From an uncultured Butyricimonas sp. (lineage in GTDB: Bacteria > Bacteroidota > Bacteroidia > Bacteroidales > Marinifilaceae): a DNA stretch of 44,514 bases. Of the stretch, positions 17,426 through 24,757 are shown in pieces (positions within the stretch are counted from its first letter, which is position 1; each line of letters begins with the position of its first letter). The notes under the pieces were generated by a model. It saw only the letters and a list, made by a program, of their open reading frames with translations, did no database searches and had not been told where the DNA came from. The stretch lies in NCBI GenBank assembly GCA_944321845.1, contig CALUMT010000022.1, forward strand, positions 1 through 44,514, written 5' to 3'. The translations under genes were made by a program, and so were the position numbers.

Positions 17426-18706
17426 ATGAAAAGAGACACTCAAATTTTTGACCTGATCGCCAAAGAAGGTCAACGCCAAAAACAAGGGATTGAATTGATC
17501 GCTTCCGAAAACTTCGTGAGTGAACAAGTAATGCAGGCCATGGGTTCCTGCCTCACCAACAAATATGCCGAAGGTTATCCTGGTGCACGTTACTATGGCG
17601 GTTGCCAGATCGTGGACCAAACGGAACAATTGGCCATTGACCGGGCTTGTGAGTTGTTCGGCGCTGAATTCGCCAACGTACAACCCCACTCCGGAGCTCA
17701 AGCCAACGCTGCCGTATTCTTCGCCTGCATGAAGCCCGGAGACACCTTCCTGGGTCTTGACTTGGCTCATGGCGGACACCTTTCTCATGGTTCACCAGTG
17801 AATCTGTCCGGTATCAACTATCACCCGGTAGCTTATCACGTGAAAGAAGAAACCGGAATGGTTGATTACGATGAGATGGAAAGATTGGCTTTGGAACACA
17901 AACCCAAAATGATCGTATCCGGAGCTTCTGCTTACTCTCGTGATTGGGATTACAAGCGTATGCGTGAAATCGCCGATAAGGTTGGTGCCTTGTTAATGTG
18001 CGATATGTCTCACCCGGCCGGATTGATTGCAAAAGGTTTGTTGAACAACCCGATGGAATATTGCCACATCGTGACGACTACTACTCACAAAACTCTTCGC
18101 GGACCCCGCGGTGGTATGATTCTTCTCCCGAAAGATTTCCCGAATCCATGGGGATTGAAGACTCCGAAGGGAGAAATCAAGATGATGTCACAAGTTATCA
18201 ATTTCGCCGTATTCCCGGGACAACAAGGTGGACCGCTTGAACACGTGATCGCTGCCAAGGCTGTTGCTTTCGGAGAAGCTTTATCTGATGACTACACGAA
18301 TTACGCCAAACAAATGCTGGCTAACTCCAAGGCGATGGCTAAGGCCTTCATGGATAAAGGTTACAAGGTTATCTCCGGAGGTACGGACAACCACTCTATG
18401 TTAATCGACTTGAGAACCAAATTCCCGGAATTAACTGGAAAGAAAGCCGAAAATACATTGGTATTGGCCGATATCACCATCAACAAGAACATGGTTCCGT
18501 TCGATACCCGTACCCCGTTCTCTACTTCCGGTTTGCGCGTGGGAACTCCGGCAATCACAACCCGTGGCTTGAAAGAAGAACACATGCCGGTTATCGTCGA
18601 CATGATCGACCGTGTACTGAGCGATGTAAACAACACGGACGTTATCGCCCAAGTAAGAAAAGAAGTGAACGAAATGATGAACGACAGACCGATGTTTGCC
18701 TGGTAA
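17426..18706 (+). CDS. glyA: Serine hydroxymethyltransferase
   Basis: A 426-residue cytoplasmic PLP enzyme converting serine and tetrahydrofolate to glycine and methylene-THF. Family motifs seen: [36 protein letters not shown], and [14 protein letters not shown] with the Schiff-base Lys at 222. Length and ends match the family. A monocistronic unit with its own promoter and a double terminator. With folC it supplies one-carbon metabolism. Confidence 0.97.
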   Translation: MKRDTQIFDLIAKEGQRQKQGIELIASENFVSEQVMQAMGSCLTNKYAEGYPGARYYGGCQIVDQTEQLAIDRACELFGAEFANVQPHSGAQANAAVFFACMKPGDTFLGLDLAHGGHLSHGSPVNLSGINYHPVAYHVKEETGMVDYDEMERLALEHKPKMIVSGASAYSRDWDYKRMREIADKVGALLMCDMSHPAGLIAKGLLNNPMEYCHIVTTTTHKTLRGPRGGMILLPKDFPNPWGLKTPKGEIKMMSQVINFAVFPGQQGGPLEHVIAAKAVAFGEALSDDYTNYAKQMLANSKAMAKAFMDKGYKVISGGTDNHSMLIDLRTKFPELTGKKAENTLVLADITINKNMVPFDTRTPFSTSGLRVGTPAITTRGLKEEHMPVIVDMIDRVLSDVNNTDVIAQVRKEVNEMMNDRPMFAW

Positions 18707-18725
18707 TCATTCCTCCAATACTTAT

Positions 18726-18761
18726 AAAAATGAGATTCCTTTTTCCTGGAATCTCATTTTT
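18726..18761. terminator. glyA terminator
   Basis: AAAAATGAGATTCC (18726-18739) pairs with GGAATCTCATTTTT (18748-18761), an 8-base loop between, ending in a T-run 20 bases after the glyA stop. Confidence 0.87.
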
Positions 18762-18791
18762 TATATAGATAGAATGCTGTGTTCATAAATT

Positions 18792-18825
18792 AAAAACTCC
18801 CTAGTTTCACAACTCGGGAGTTTTT
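18792..18825. terminator. Second hairpin terminator after glyA
   Basis: AAAAACTCCC pairs with GGGAGTTTTT and encloses a smaller AGTT/AACT stem with a TCAC loop. It lies about 30 bases after the first terminator and is A/T-flanked, so it can act in both directions and may also stop minus-strand reads. Confidence 0.75.
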
Positions 18826-18918
18826 CGTGACAAAACTTTTTAATGGCTTACGTTGAAAAGAAATCAATTTATCTCTCATTGTACATAACAAAGATAGAGG
18901 CTTATCTCCCGTGAAACA

Positions 18919-18936
18919 ATCCCCCGAAATGGGGAT
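18919..18936. promoter_or_regulatory. ATCCCC-N6-GGGGAT palindrome downstream of the LuxR-type gene
   Basis: ATCCCC (18919-18924), spacer CGAAAT, GGGGAT (18931-18936). The same half-sites with the same 6-base spacer occur upstream of the partner hemerythrin gene at 20365-20382. Here it lies 17 bases past the 3' end of the regulator gene, so it could also be a short terminator stem. Confidence 0.4.
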
Positions 18937-18952
18937 TTTCACCCTCTTTTTC

Positions 18953-19546
18953 TCATTCCACGTCATTAATACTGATGAGATTGTTCAATATGGCGTAAAC
19001 GGTCAGCCCAGAAATGGACTTTATACCCGTCTTCCGAATGATATTCTTGCGATGAGTAATAACCGTATGAATCGAGATATGATACATTTCAGCTATTTCC
19101 TTGTTAATTTTTCCTTTCGCCAACGCGACCAAGACCTCTTTCTCCCGCTCGGATAATTCATTCTTTTCAGCAAGGTCAACCGGGGTATTCAAAGCATTTA
19201 TTGCCTGGGATAATTTTCGGGTTATACGCTCTCCATCGTCCGAGATATCAATCATGGCATGGTATTGTTTTACCACCTCCGGTTCAATATACTGATAAAT
19301 CAAAGCAACAAATGCCGTGTTCTTCAACTCAGAGAACAACTCTTCCAGATGTTGCCGCTTCTTCATCTCCACGACAGCAGGATTCATGATAATAATATCC
19401 GGATCCAGGTAATGAATTTTTTCCAGATAATGGTAATAATCCGCAATCAAGGCTATTACCTCGAAATCCTTCTTCATCTCTATCAAACGCTTCAGGCCTG
19501 TAGAGATAATTATCGAAGGTTCCACGATTACAATCTTGAGACGCAT
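18953..19546 (-). CDS. LuxR/NarL-type regulator with degenerate receiver domain
   Basis: A 197-residue protein: receiver-like fold (1-120) and LuxR/GerE helix-turn-helix (about 132-190; L-S-E-R-E-K-E-V-L and K-E-I-A-E-M-Y-H-I-S-I-H-T-V-I-T-H-R-K-N-I). In the receiver, the usual phospho-acceptor Asp after beta-3 is Asn55 (P-D-I-I-I-M-N-P), and the acidic pair at the N-terminus is reduced to a Glu (V-E-P-S). It is therefore probably not controlled by classical phosphorylation. The start at 19546 is chosen because it lies one base after the stop of the hemerythrin gene; upstream in-frame ATGs at 19573 and 19561 overlap that gene. The two are clearly cotranscribed, suggesting the iron protein supplies the signal. 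Confidence 0.85.
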   Translation of the reverse strand: MRLKIVIVEPSIIISTGLKRLIEMKKDFEVIALIADYYHYLEKIHYLDPDIIIMNPAVVEMKKRQHLEELFSELKNTAFVALIYQYIEPEVVKQYHAMIDISDDGERITRKLSQAINALNTPVDLAEKNELSEREKEVLVALAKGKINKEIAEMYHISIHTVITHRKNIIRKTGIKSISGLTVYAILNNLISINDVE

Positions 19547-19547
19547 A

Positions 19548-20246
19548 TTATTTTTTATCATAAGATTTCTCAAGTTTCAACACGAAAGGGATCAATATCT
19601 TATCCTCAATCAAAGCATGCTTGCTCAAATCTTCCTCCAAGGAGAATATATCAAATAAGACATTAATCTTTTCCTCTCCCCTGGCACTTCCCTGCAGGTA
19701 TTTCATAACAATATTCTTCAGGTCGTTCAGCTTATCATCAATATTACTATGATTTTCCTTAAATACTTCTATTTTATAATTACCGGAAGGACATCCTTTC
19801 GTCACGGTCATGATATAAGGGAAGACTGTTTTCTCCTCGTAATCAAAATGACTGATCACTTCATTCTTGTATCCCTCAAAAAAACGTTTCAATATTTGTC
19901 GGTGTCCCTCGGGACAGGTTTCTCCAATATCCTGCAATCTCTGCTCGATCGCCGGTAAACGATTCTGCAAATAGTAGACATGGGAACGCTGTAAATAATC
20001 GATCAATTGATTCACGTCTATTTCCTCTATCTCCTGTTCTCCCGGCAGATATTGTTCGCAATTATACACGTTACAAATCATTAAAAACAACTGGTGCGAA
20101 ACAGCACTGCTTTCGCACCATTCCTTCACGGTTTTATCACCAAAACCAAGATTCATCCCCAAACGGGGGAAAAGTAACAATAGCCTATAATTCAAATGAA
20201 TAATATCGGCTAATTTCATTTCATCAGTAAATAAGGGTGCATTCAT
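19548..20246 (-). CDS. Hemerythrin-like di-iron protein of the YtfE/RIC/ScdA type
   Basis: A 232-residue protein. An N-terminal ScdA_N-like segment (about 8-60) is followed by a hemerythrin four-helix bundle. Likely iron ligands are His89, His133, Glu137, His166, His210 and Glu214. Both H-x-x-x-E pairs are present, and the spacing closely parallels E. coli YtfE (84, 129, 133, 160, 204, 208 as I recall). YtfE-type proteins act in repair of iron centres after nitric-oxide or oxidative damage. The Cys-Cys pair usual in the N-terminal domain is replaced (L-G-F-G-D), so that function is altered here. Its close pairing with a LuxR-type gene suggests a sensor for O2, NO or iron rather than, or besides, repair. 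Confidence 0.85.
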   Translation of the reverse strand: MNAPLFTDEMKLADIIHLNYRLLLLFPRLGMNLGFGDKTVKEWCESSAVSHQLFLMICNVYNCEQYLPGEQEIEEIDVNQLIDYLQRSHVYYLQNRLPAIEQRLQDIGETCPEGHRQILKRFFEGYKNEVISHFDYEEKTVFPYIMTVTKGCPSGNYKIEVFKENHSNIDDKLNDLKNIVMKYLQGSARGEEKINVLFDIFSLEEDLSKHALIEDKILIPFVLKLEKSYDKK

Positions 20247-20334
20247 ATGTTCTATTTTCCAACAAAAATAACATAATTAATTCCTTTACACGGATATAAG
20301 TAAACATATACCCTACAATACTTCATTTCGCGTA

Positions 20335-20382
20335 CAAATATAGGTATCTAAAACATAAACGAACATCCCCACAAAAGGGGAT
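20335..20382 (-). promoter_or_regulatory. Hemerythrin-operon promoter with ATCCCC-N6-GGGGAT operator near -44
   Basis: TATATTTG on the minus strand (20342-20335) is a full -7 match; the -33 box is poor, as in activator-dependent promoters. ATCCCC (20365-20370), spacer ACAAAA, GGGGAT (20377-20382) is centred about 44 bases before the predicted start, the usual place for a class II activator. A weaker related sequence (ATCC...GGAT) follows at 20398-20414. A second possible -7 box, TATTTTTG (20270-20263), lies closer to the gene. Confidence 0.5.
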
Positions 20383-20421
20383 AAAAAAACCATTAACATC
20401 CCCCTTTATAAGGATACCAAC

Positions 20422-20463
20422 AAAAAAGAGGATACTCTCTTTTACAAGAATATCCTCCTTTTG
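20422..20463 (-). terminator. pnp terminator
   Basis: On the minus strand GAGGATA (20457-20451) pairs with TATCCTC (20434-20428) across a 16-base loop, followed by a six-T run (20427-20422), about 25 bases after the pnp stop. Confidence 0.75.
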
Positions 20464-20483
20464 CTTAACATATTATTGACTAT

Positions 20484-22697
20484 TTAGTCACGATTCTCTT
20501 TCCGTTCGGGTCTTGGGCCACGCCGTTCTCCTCTTTCAGGTCTAGGACCACGATTCTCTCTTCTCGGACGTTCTCCTTCTTCCATTCCTTCCGGCTTAGG
20601 CAACAATGCCTTGTGTGAAAGTTTGAACTTACCTGTTTTGGGATCAATACCGATCAATTTTACCTGTATCTTATCCCCCTCTTTCAGTACGTCTTCAACC
20701 TTCTCTACACGCTTATAATCCAATTCAGACACGTGCAACAAACCGTCTTTTCCCGGCAAGAATTCAACAAAAGCTCCAAATGTAGCCAGATTCTTCACAG
20801 TTCCCTCGTACACTTCCCCTACTTCCGGCTTAGCCACGATAGCTTTAATGCGTGATACGGCAATAGCAATGGATTCTGCATTAGATGCTGAAATGTCAAC
20901 AATTCCTTTATTATCCACTTCTTCAATAACAATTACCGCACCCGATTTATCCTGAATATCCTGGATAATCTTTCCACCAGGACCTATAATCGCACCAATC
21001 TGATCCTTATCCACGGTCATGGTCACCAAACGCGGTGCATGCGGTTTCAGATCAGGACGTGGAGCAGGTAAAGTTTGCGTGATAATATTCATGATATGCA
21101 AACGGCCACGACGAGCTTGATCAAGAGCTTTCTCCAAAATCTCGTAGGGTAGTCCGTCTACCTTAATATCCATTTGTGTTGCAGTGATACCATCTACAGT
21201 TCCGGTTACCTTGAAGTCCATATCGCCAAGATGGTCCTCATCGCCCAAGATATCGGACAAAACTGCATATTTCTCACATCCCTTATCGGTAATCAATCCC
21301 ATGGCAATACCCGTTACCGGTTTCTTGATTGGAATACCGGCATCCATCAACGCCAAGGTTCCTGCACAAACAGTTGCCATGGATGATGAACCGTTGGACT
21401 CCAGGATATCAGAAACGACACGAACCGTGTAAGGATAATCTTCCGGAATCATCCGCTTTAATGCCCGATGGGCCAGATTTCCATGACCGATTTCACGACG
21501 ACCGATACCACGAGAAGCTTTTGCCTCTCCAGTAGAGAATGGCGGGAAATTATAGTGCAACATGAATTTCTCTTTTCCCTGTTCGGTTGCCTCATCGATA
21601 ATCTTCTCATCCAATTTCGTTCCTAAGGTTGCGGTAGCCAAAGCTTGAGTTTCCCCTCTGGTAAAAATTGAAGATCCGTGAGGTCCTGGAAGAGGACTTA
21701 CCTCGCACCAGATAGGACGAATTTGCTCCGTGGTACGTCCATCCAAACGTAAACCTTCATCCAGAATCATGCGGCGTACAGCCTCTTTCTCTACATCATG
21801 GTAGTAACGTCCTACCATCATTTTCTTCTCTTCTCTCTCTTCTTCAGGAATTGATTCCAAATATTGCTCCCGTACTTCAGTAAACAATCTCTCACGAAGA
21901 TGTTTGTCTGCATTACACTGGCGTGCTACAGCATAGCATTTGTCATAGCACTTATCCCATACATCCTTACGCAAATCTTCGTCATTTACCTCGTGGCAAT
22001 ATACTCTCTTCTCTTTACCAACTTCTTTTGCCAATTCCATTTGAACCAGGCAATGCTCTTTTATGGCTTCATGCGCGAACTTTATTGCCTCGAGCATCTC
22101 TTTCTCGGAAACCTCGTTCATTTCACCCTCAACCATCATGATGTTCTCGTAAGTTGCACCCACCATGATATCCAAATCAGCCTTGGCCAATTCGCTCTTC
22201 GTCGGGTTAATGACCAGTTGTCCATCCACACGTGCTACACGCACTTCTGAAATCGGTCCATGGAATGGAATATCACTCACGGCAATGGCAGCAGAAGCAG
22301 CCAAACCGGCCAAACAGTCCGGCATAGACTCCTCGTCAGCAGAATATAAGGTCACTTGCACGAAAGTTTCCGCATGATAATCATCCGGGAATAACGGACG
22401 CAAAGCACGGTCCACAAGACGAGAAATCAAAATCTCATAGTCAGAAGGCTTTCCTTCCCGACGAGTAAAACCTCCGGGGAAACGCCCTACTGCAGAAAAT
22501 TTTTCTTTATAATCTACCGATAACGGCATAAAATCAACATCCGGTCCTGCTTCCTGGGCGGAAACAACCGTGGCGAGCAACATCGTGTTACCCATTGTCA
22601 ACATAACGGCACCATCGGCTTGCTTGGCCAATTTACCCGTTTGCAAAGTAATTACCCGACCATCTTTTAGGGTAATATTCTTTTCAATAACATTCAT
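20484..22697 (-). CDS. pnp: Polyribonucleotide nucleotidyltransferase (PNPase)
   Basis: A 737-residue phosphorolytic 3'-5' exoribonuclease. Order: first RNase PH-like domain (about 10-145), helical linker, catalytic second PH domain (about 315-545; [22 protein letters not shown]), KH domain near 555-615 ([11 protein letters not shown]), S1 domain near 625-695 ([19 protein letters not shown]), then an Arg/Glu/Pro-rich tail after 700 that likely contacts RNA or partners. It follows rpsO, the widespread rpsO-pnp order. A palindrome lies in its leader. Confidence 0.97.
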   Translation of the reverse strand: MNVIEKNITLKDGRVITLQTGKLAKQADGAVMLTMGNTMLLATVVSAQEAGPDVDFMPLSVDYKEKFSAVGRFPGGFTRREGKPSDYEILISRLVDRALRPLFPDDYHAETFVQVTLYSADEESMPDCLAGLAASAAIAVSDIPFHGPISEVRVARVDGQLVINPTKSELAKADLDIMVGATYENIMMVEGEMNEVSEKEMLEAIKFAHEAIKEHCLVQMELAKEVGKEKRVYCHEVNDEDLRKDVWDKCYDKCYAVARQCNADKHLRERLFTEVREQYLESIPEEEREEKKMMVGRYYHDVEKEAVRRMILDEGLRLDGRTTEQIRPIWCEVSPLPGPHGSSIFTRGETQALATATLGTKLDEKIIDEATEQGKEKFMLHYNFPPFSTGEAKASRGIGRREIGHGNLAHRALKRMIPEDYPYTVRVVSDILESNGSSSMATVCAGTLALMDAGIPIKKPVTGIAMGLITDKGCEKYAVLSDILGDEDHLGDMDFKVTGTVDGITATQMDIKVDGLPYEILEKALDQARRGRLHIMNIITQTLPAPRPDLKPHAPRLVTMTVDKDQIGAIIGPGGKIIQDIQDKSGAVIVIEEVDNKGIVDISASNAESIAIAVSRIKAIVAKPEVGEVYEGTVKNLATFGAFVEFLPGKDGLLHVSELDYKRVEKVEDVLKEGDKIQVKLIGIDPKTGKFKLSHKALLPKPEGMEEGERPRRENRGPRPERGERRGPRPERKENRD

Positions 22698-22707
22698 AAA
22701 TAATACG

Positions 22708-22729
22708 GTTAAAATAGAACTATTTTAAC
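22708..22729. promoter_or_regulatory. 22-bp palindrome in the pnp 5' leader
   Basis: GTTAAAATAG (22708-22717), AA, CTATTTTAAC (22720-22729): perfect 10-bp arms ending 11 bases before the pnp start codon. As RNA it would be a tight A/U stem close to the ribosome site; as DNA it could be a dimer binding site. Confidence 0.55.
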
Positions 22730-22771
22730 GGAATTCTTTTAGATAAGGAGGAGGAGGGAGGAATATACAAG

Positions 22772-22793
22772 GTGACCCGCCTAAGCGGGTCAC
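22772..22793 (-). terminator. Hairpin between rpsO and pnp, no T-run
   Basis: GTGACCCGC (22772-22780) pairs perfectly with GCGGGTCAC (22785-22793) around a 4-base loop, 8 bases after the rpsO stop. No T-run follows on the minus strand, so it may be a weak attenuator or, like the rpsO-pnp hairpin of E. coli, a processing site allowing pnp read-through. Confidence 0.65.
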
Positions 22794-22801
22794 GTATGAA
22801 A

Positions 22802-23071
22802 TTATCGACGTAAATTCAATGCTTTCACGATAGCACGATATCTCTCGATATCTTTTCTCTTCATGTAATCAAGCAATGCTCTACGTTTCCCGACCAATTT
22901 GGTCAATGCTCTTTGCGTAGCAAAATCTTTGTGATTAACTTTCAGGTGCTCGGTCAAATGAGCGATACGGTAGGAAAATAAAGCTACTTGAGACTCAACA
23001 GAGCCGGTATCTTTATTAGACTTCCCGTACTGTGAAAAAAGTTCTTGTTTCTTCTCTGATGATAAATACAT
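22802..23071 (-). CDS. rpsO: 30S ribosomal protein S15
   Basis: An 89-residue S15 of usual length, with D-T-G-S-V-E-S-Q-V-A-L, R-I-A-H-L-T-E-H-L-K-x-N-x-K-D and L-V-G-K-R-R-A-L-L-D-Y-M-K-R, which bind the central domain of 16S rRNA. It has a consensus promoter and is followed by a hairpin and then pnp. Confidence 0.97.
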   Translation of the reverse strand: MYLSSEKKQELFSQYGKSNKDTGSVESQVALFSYRIAHLTEHLKVNHKDFATQRALTKLVGKRRALLDYMKRKDIERYRAIVKALNLRR

Positions 23072-23113
23072 GATACTTAATCTTTTAAGTTTATTCTTTT
23101 GATTTTAACGGCG

Positions 23114-23144
23114 CAAAGATAGTAAAACCCTTTGAATCAAACAA
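23114..23144 (-). promoter_or_regulatory. rpsO(-pnp) promoter
   Basis: On the minus strand TTG (23144-23142), a 20-base spacer, TATCTTTG (23121-23114): full consensus, with a leader of about 35-40 bases to the rpsO start. Confidence 0.75.
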
Positions 23145-23249
23145 GAAAATAAGAAAGAGAGTAAACAATAAAAATTGACGAAAAAACCTGAACTCGTATT
23201 TTATAACAAAATATTTATGATTAACTTTGTGTCGGTTAATATTATACAT

Positions 23250-24020
23250 ATGGAAGAAGAACAAAAACATGAAGTTGCTCAACCAAAGAAAGCAAGACGG
23301 AGCAGAAGGAATAAAGAAGAAATCGAAAGGGATTTATTTTCAGCAATCACGATCATCATTCAAAAGCAGGGATTCGGGAAACCCATGATTAATCATGTTT
23401 CCGAAGAAGCCAACGTGATCAAACGGGTTATATACGAGAATTACGACTCGTTCGATGATTTATTGAAACTCTATTTCTCCAAGAATGATTTTTGGACTTT
23501 CTTCATACTGGACAACATTGCCAACCAATCCTCGAACTACAAAGAATTCTTCACCAATGTTCTAAAAGCATTCTTCACGACATTCGATGAAAATCAGGCC
23601 TTCCAAAGTATTGTCCGCTGGGAAGTGGCTAGCCCGGACAAATTTGTGCAAAAAAGAGCTAGAGAAAGGGAACGGAATTGTAATGAAGAATTGCAAGGTA
23701 ACGTTCAATTTTTCCAATCCTTCGGTATAGATATCGAGGCATTGTACGCGTTATTGATTGGTGGAATTTACTATTTGATTCTACGAAAAGACGTCTCCAC
23801 GATTTGCAATATTGATGTTTCCATCAAAGCCGGTAAAAAACGGATTCTCGCGACCATCGACAAGCTTGCAGAATTAATTTTTTACGCGCAAGAACAAAAG
23901 GAGGAGAAAAAGCGGATTGCCCAACGTTTATTTAAACGAGGTATCAGCATAGAGGAAATAGCCCAAATTCTGGAAATTGACCAAGAGCTTGTATCCTCAT
24001 TCGTGCATGATGGAGAATAA
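23250..24020 (+). CDS. TetR/AcrR-family transcriptional regulator
   Basis: A 256-residue regulator. A Lys/Arg-rich N-terminal arm (K-K-A-R-R-S-R-R-N-K) precedes a TetR helix-turn-helix (about 24-70; I-T-I-I-I-Q-K-Q-G-F-G-K-P and N-V-I-K-R-V-I-Y-E-N-Y-D-S-F-D-D-L). The C-terminus has a second H-T-H-like repeat (R-G-I-S-I-E-E-I-A-Q-I-L-E-I). The ligand domain is unassigned. The start at 23250 is chosen over an ATG at 23175 because a TAACTTTG box at 23222-23229 would place the transcript start near 23235. The DUF1573 gene begins 23 bp later and may be cotranscribed. Confidence 0.82.
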   Translation: MEEEQKHEVAQPKKARRSRRNKEEIERDLFSAITIIIQKQGFGKPMINHVSEEANVIKRVIYENYDSFDDLLKLYFSKNDFWTFFILDNIANQSSNYKEFFTNVLKAFFTTFDENQAFQSIVRWEVASPDKFVQKRARERERNCNEELQGNVQFFQSFGIDIEALYALLIGGIYYLILRKDVSTICNIDVSIKAGKKRILATIDKLAELIFYAQEQKEEKKRIAQRLFKRGISIEEIAQILEIDQELVSSFVHDGE

Positions 24021-24043
24021 TCAAAAATACTCGATTCATATTA

Positions 24044-24757
24044 ATGAATGGAATGACTAAAATTGGGTTATATCTCCTGCTTCTTCTTTGCCCCGTGGCC
24101 CTTTGGGCACAAAAAGCAAAAGTAGAATGGAATACAACCGTCCATGATTTCGGGGATATTCAAGAAAATAAAGGGAAAGTGAGTTACACGTTCCAGGTGA
24201 CGAATTGTGGGGATGCCCCTCTACTTATTCGTCACGTGGAATCGTCTTGCGGATGCGCGATAACCGATTGGTCTCGACGTCCTATTCCCCCCGGGAAAAC
24301 GGCAGGCATAACCGTAACCTTCAACCCGCAAAACCGAGAAGGAAAATTTATAAAAAAGATTACTGTCTACACCAACGCCACCACACCCAATCATCTATTG
24401 AAAATCACCGGGAATATCCTCAAAGAGGAACTTCCCCTCAGCCAACAGTACCCGTTTAAAGCCGGTAATCTGCGGTATGACAAGGATTCTTTACGAATTG
24501 ACACTAATCGCCCGTACCAAAGCATTCATTTCCTAAACACGGGTAAAAAAATCGTTACAATCACACGAGTTACCGCCCCGGAACTTTTACGGGTAAATGT
24601 TACATTCAAGAAACTGCGTGATAACGAAAAAGGTTATATCACGATAACACCGCATGCGGATTATCCCCTCAAGTCAACAGGAAAGGACACAATCATTCTT
24701 TACACGAACGAAGGAGAGGAAATACGCATTCGCCTCTTTAAACAATTACAAACATGA
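24044..24757 (+). CDS. Secreted DUF1573 protein
   Basis: A 237-residue exported protein: signal peptide 1-22 (ending A-L-W-A-Q), then a DUF1573 domain (about 25-125) with the typical H-D-F-G-D-I, F-x-V-T-N-C-G-D-A-P-L and S-C-G-C-A-I-T-D-W motifs, followed by a second, weaker immunoglobulin-like segment. These Ig-like ASPM/SPD-2/Hydin-related domains are common in Bacteroidota envelopes and their role is unknown. Its stop overlaps the mutS2 start by four bases (ATGA). Confidence 0.83.
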   Translation: MNGMTKIGLYLLLLLCPVALWAQKAKVEWNTTVHDFGDIQENKGKVSYTFQVTNCGDAPLLIRHVESSCGCAITDWSRRPIPPGKTAGITVTFNPQNREGKFIKKITVYTNATTPNHLLKITGNILKEELPLSQQYPFKAGNLRYDKDSLRIDTNRPYQSIHFLNTGKKIVTITRVTAPELLRVNVTFKKLRDNEKGYITITPHADYPLKSTGKDTIILYTNEGEEIRIRLFKQLQT

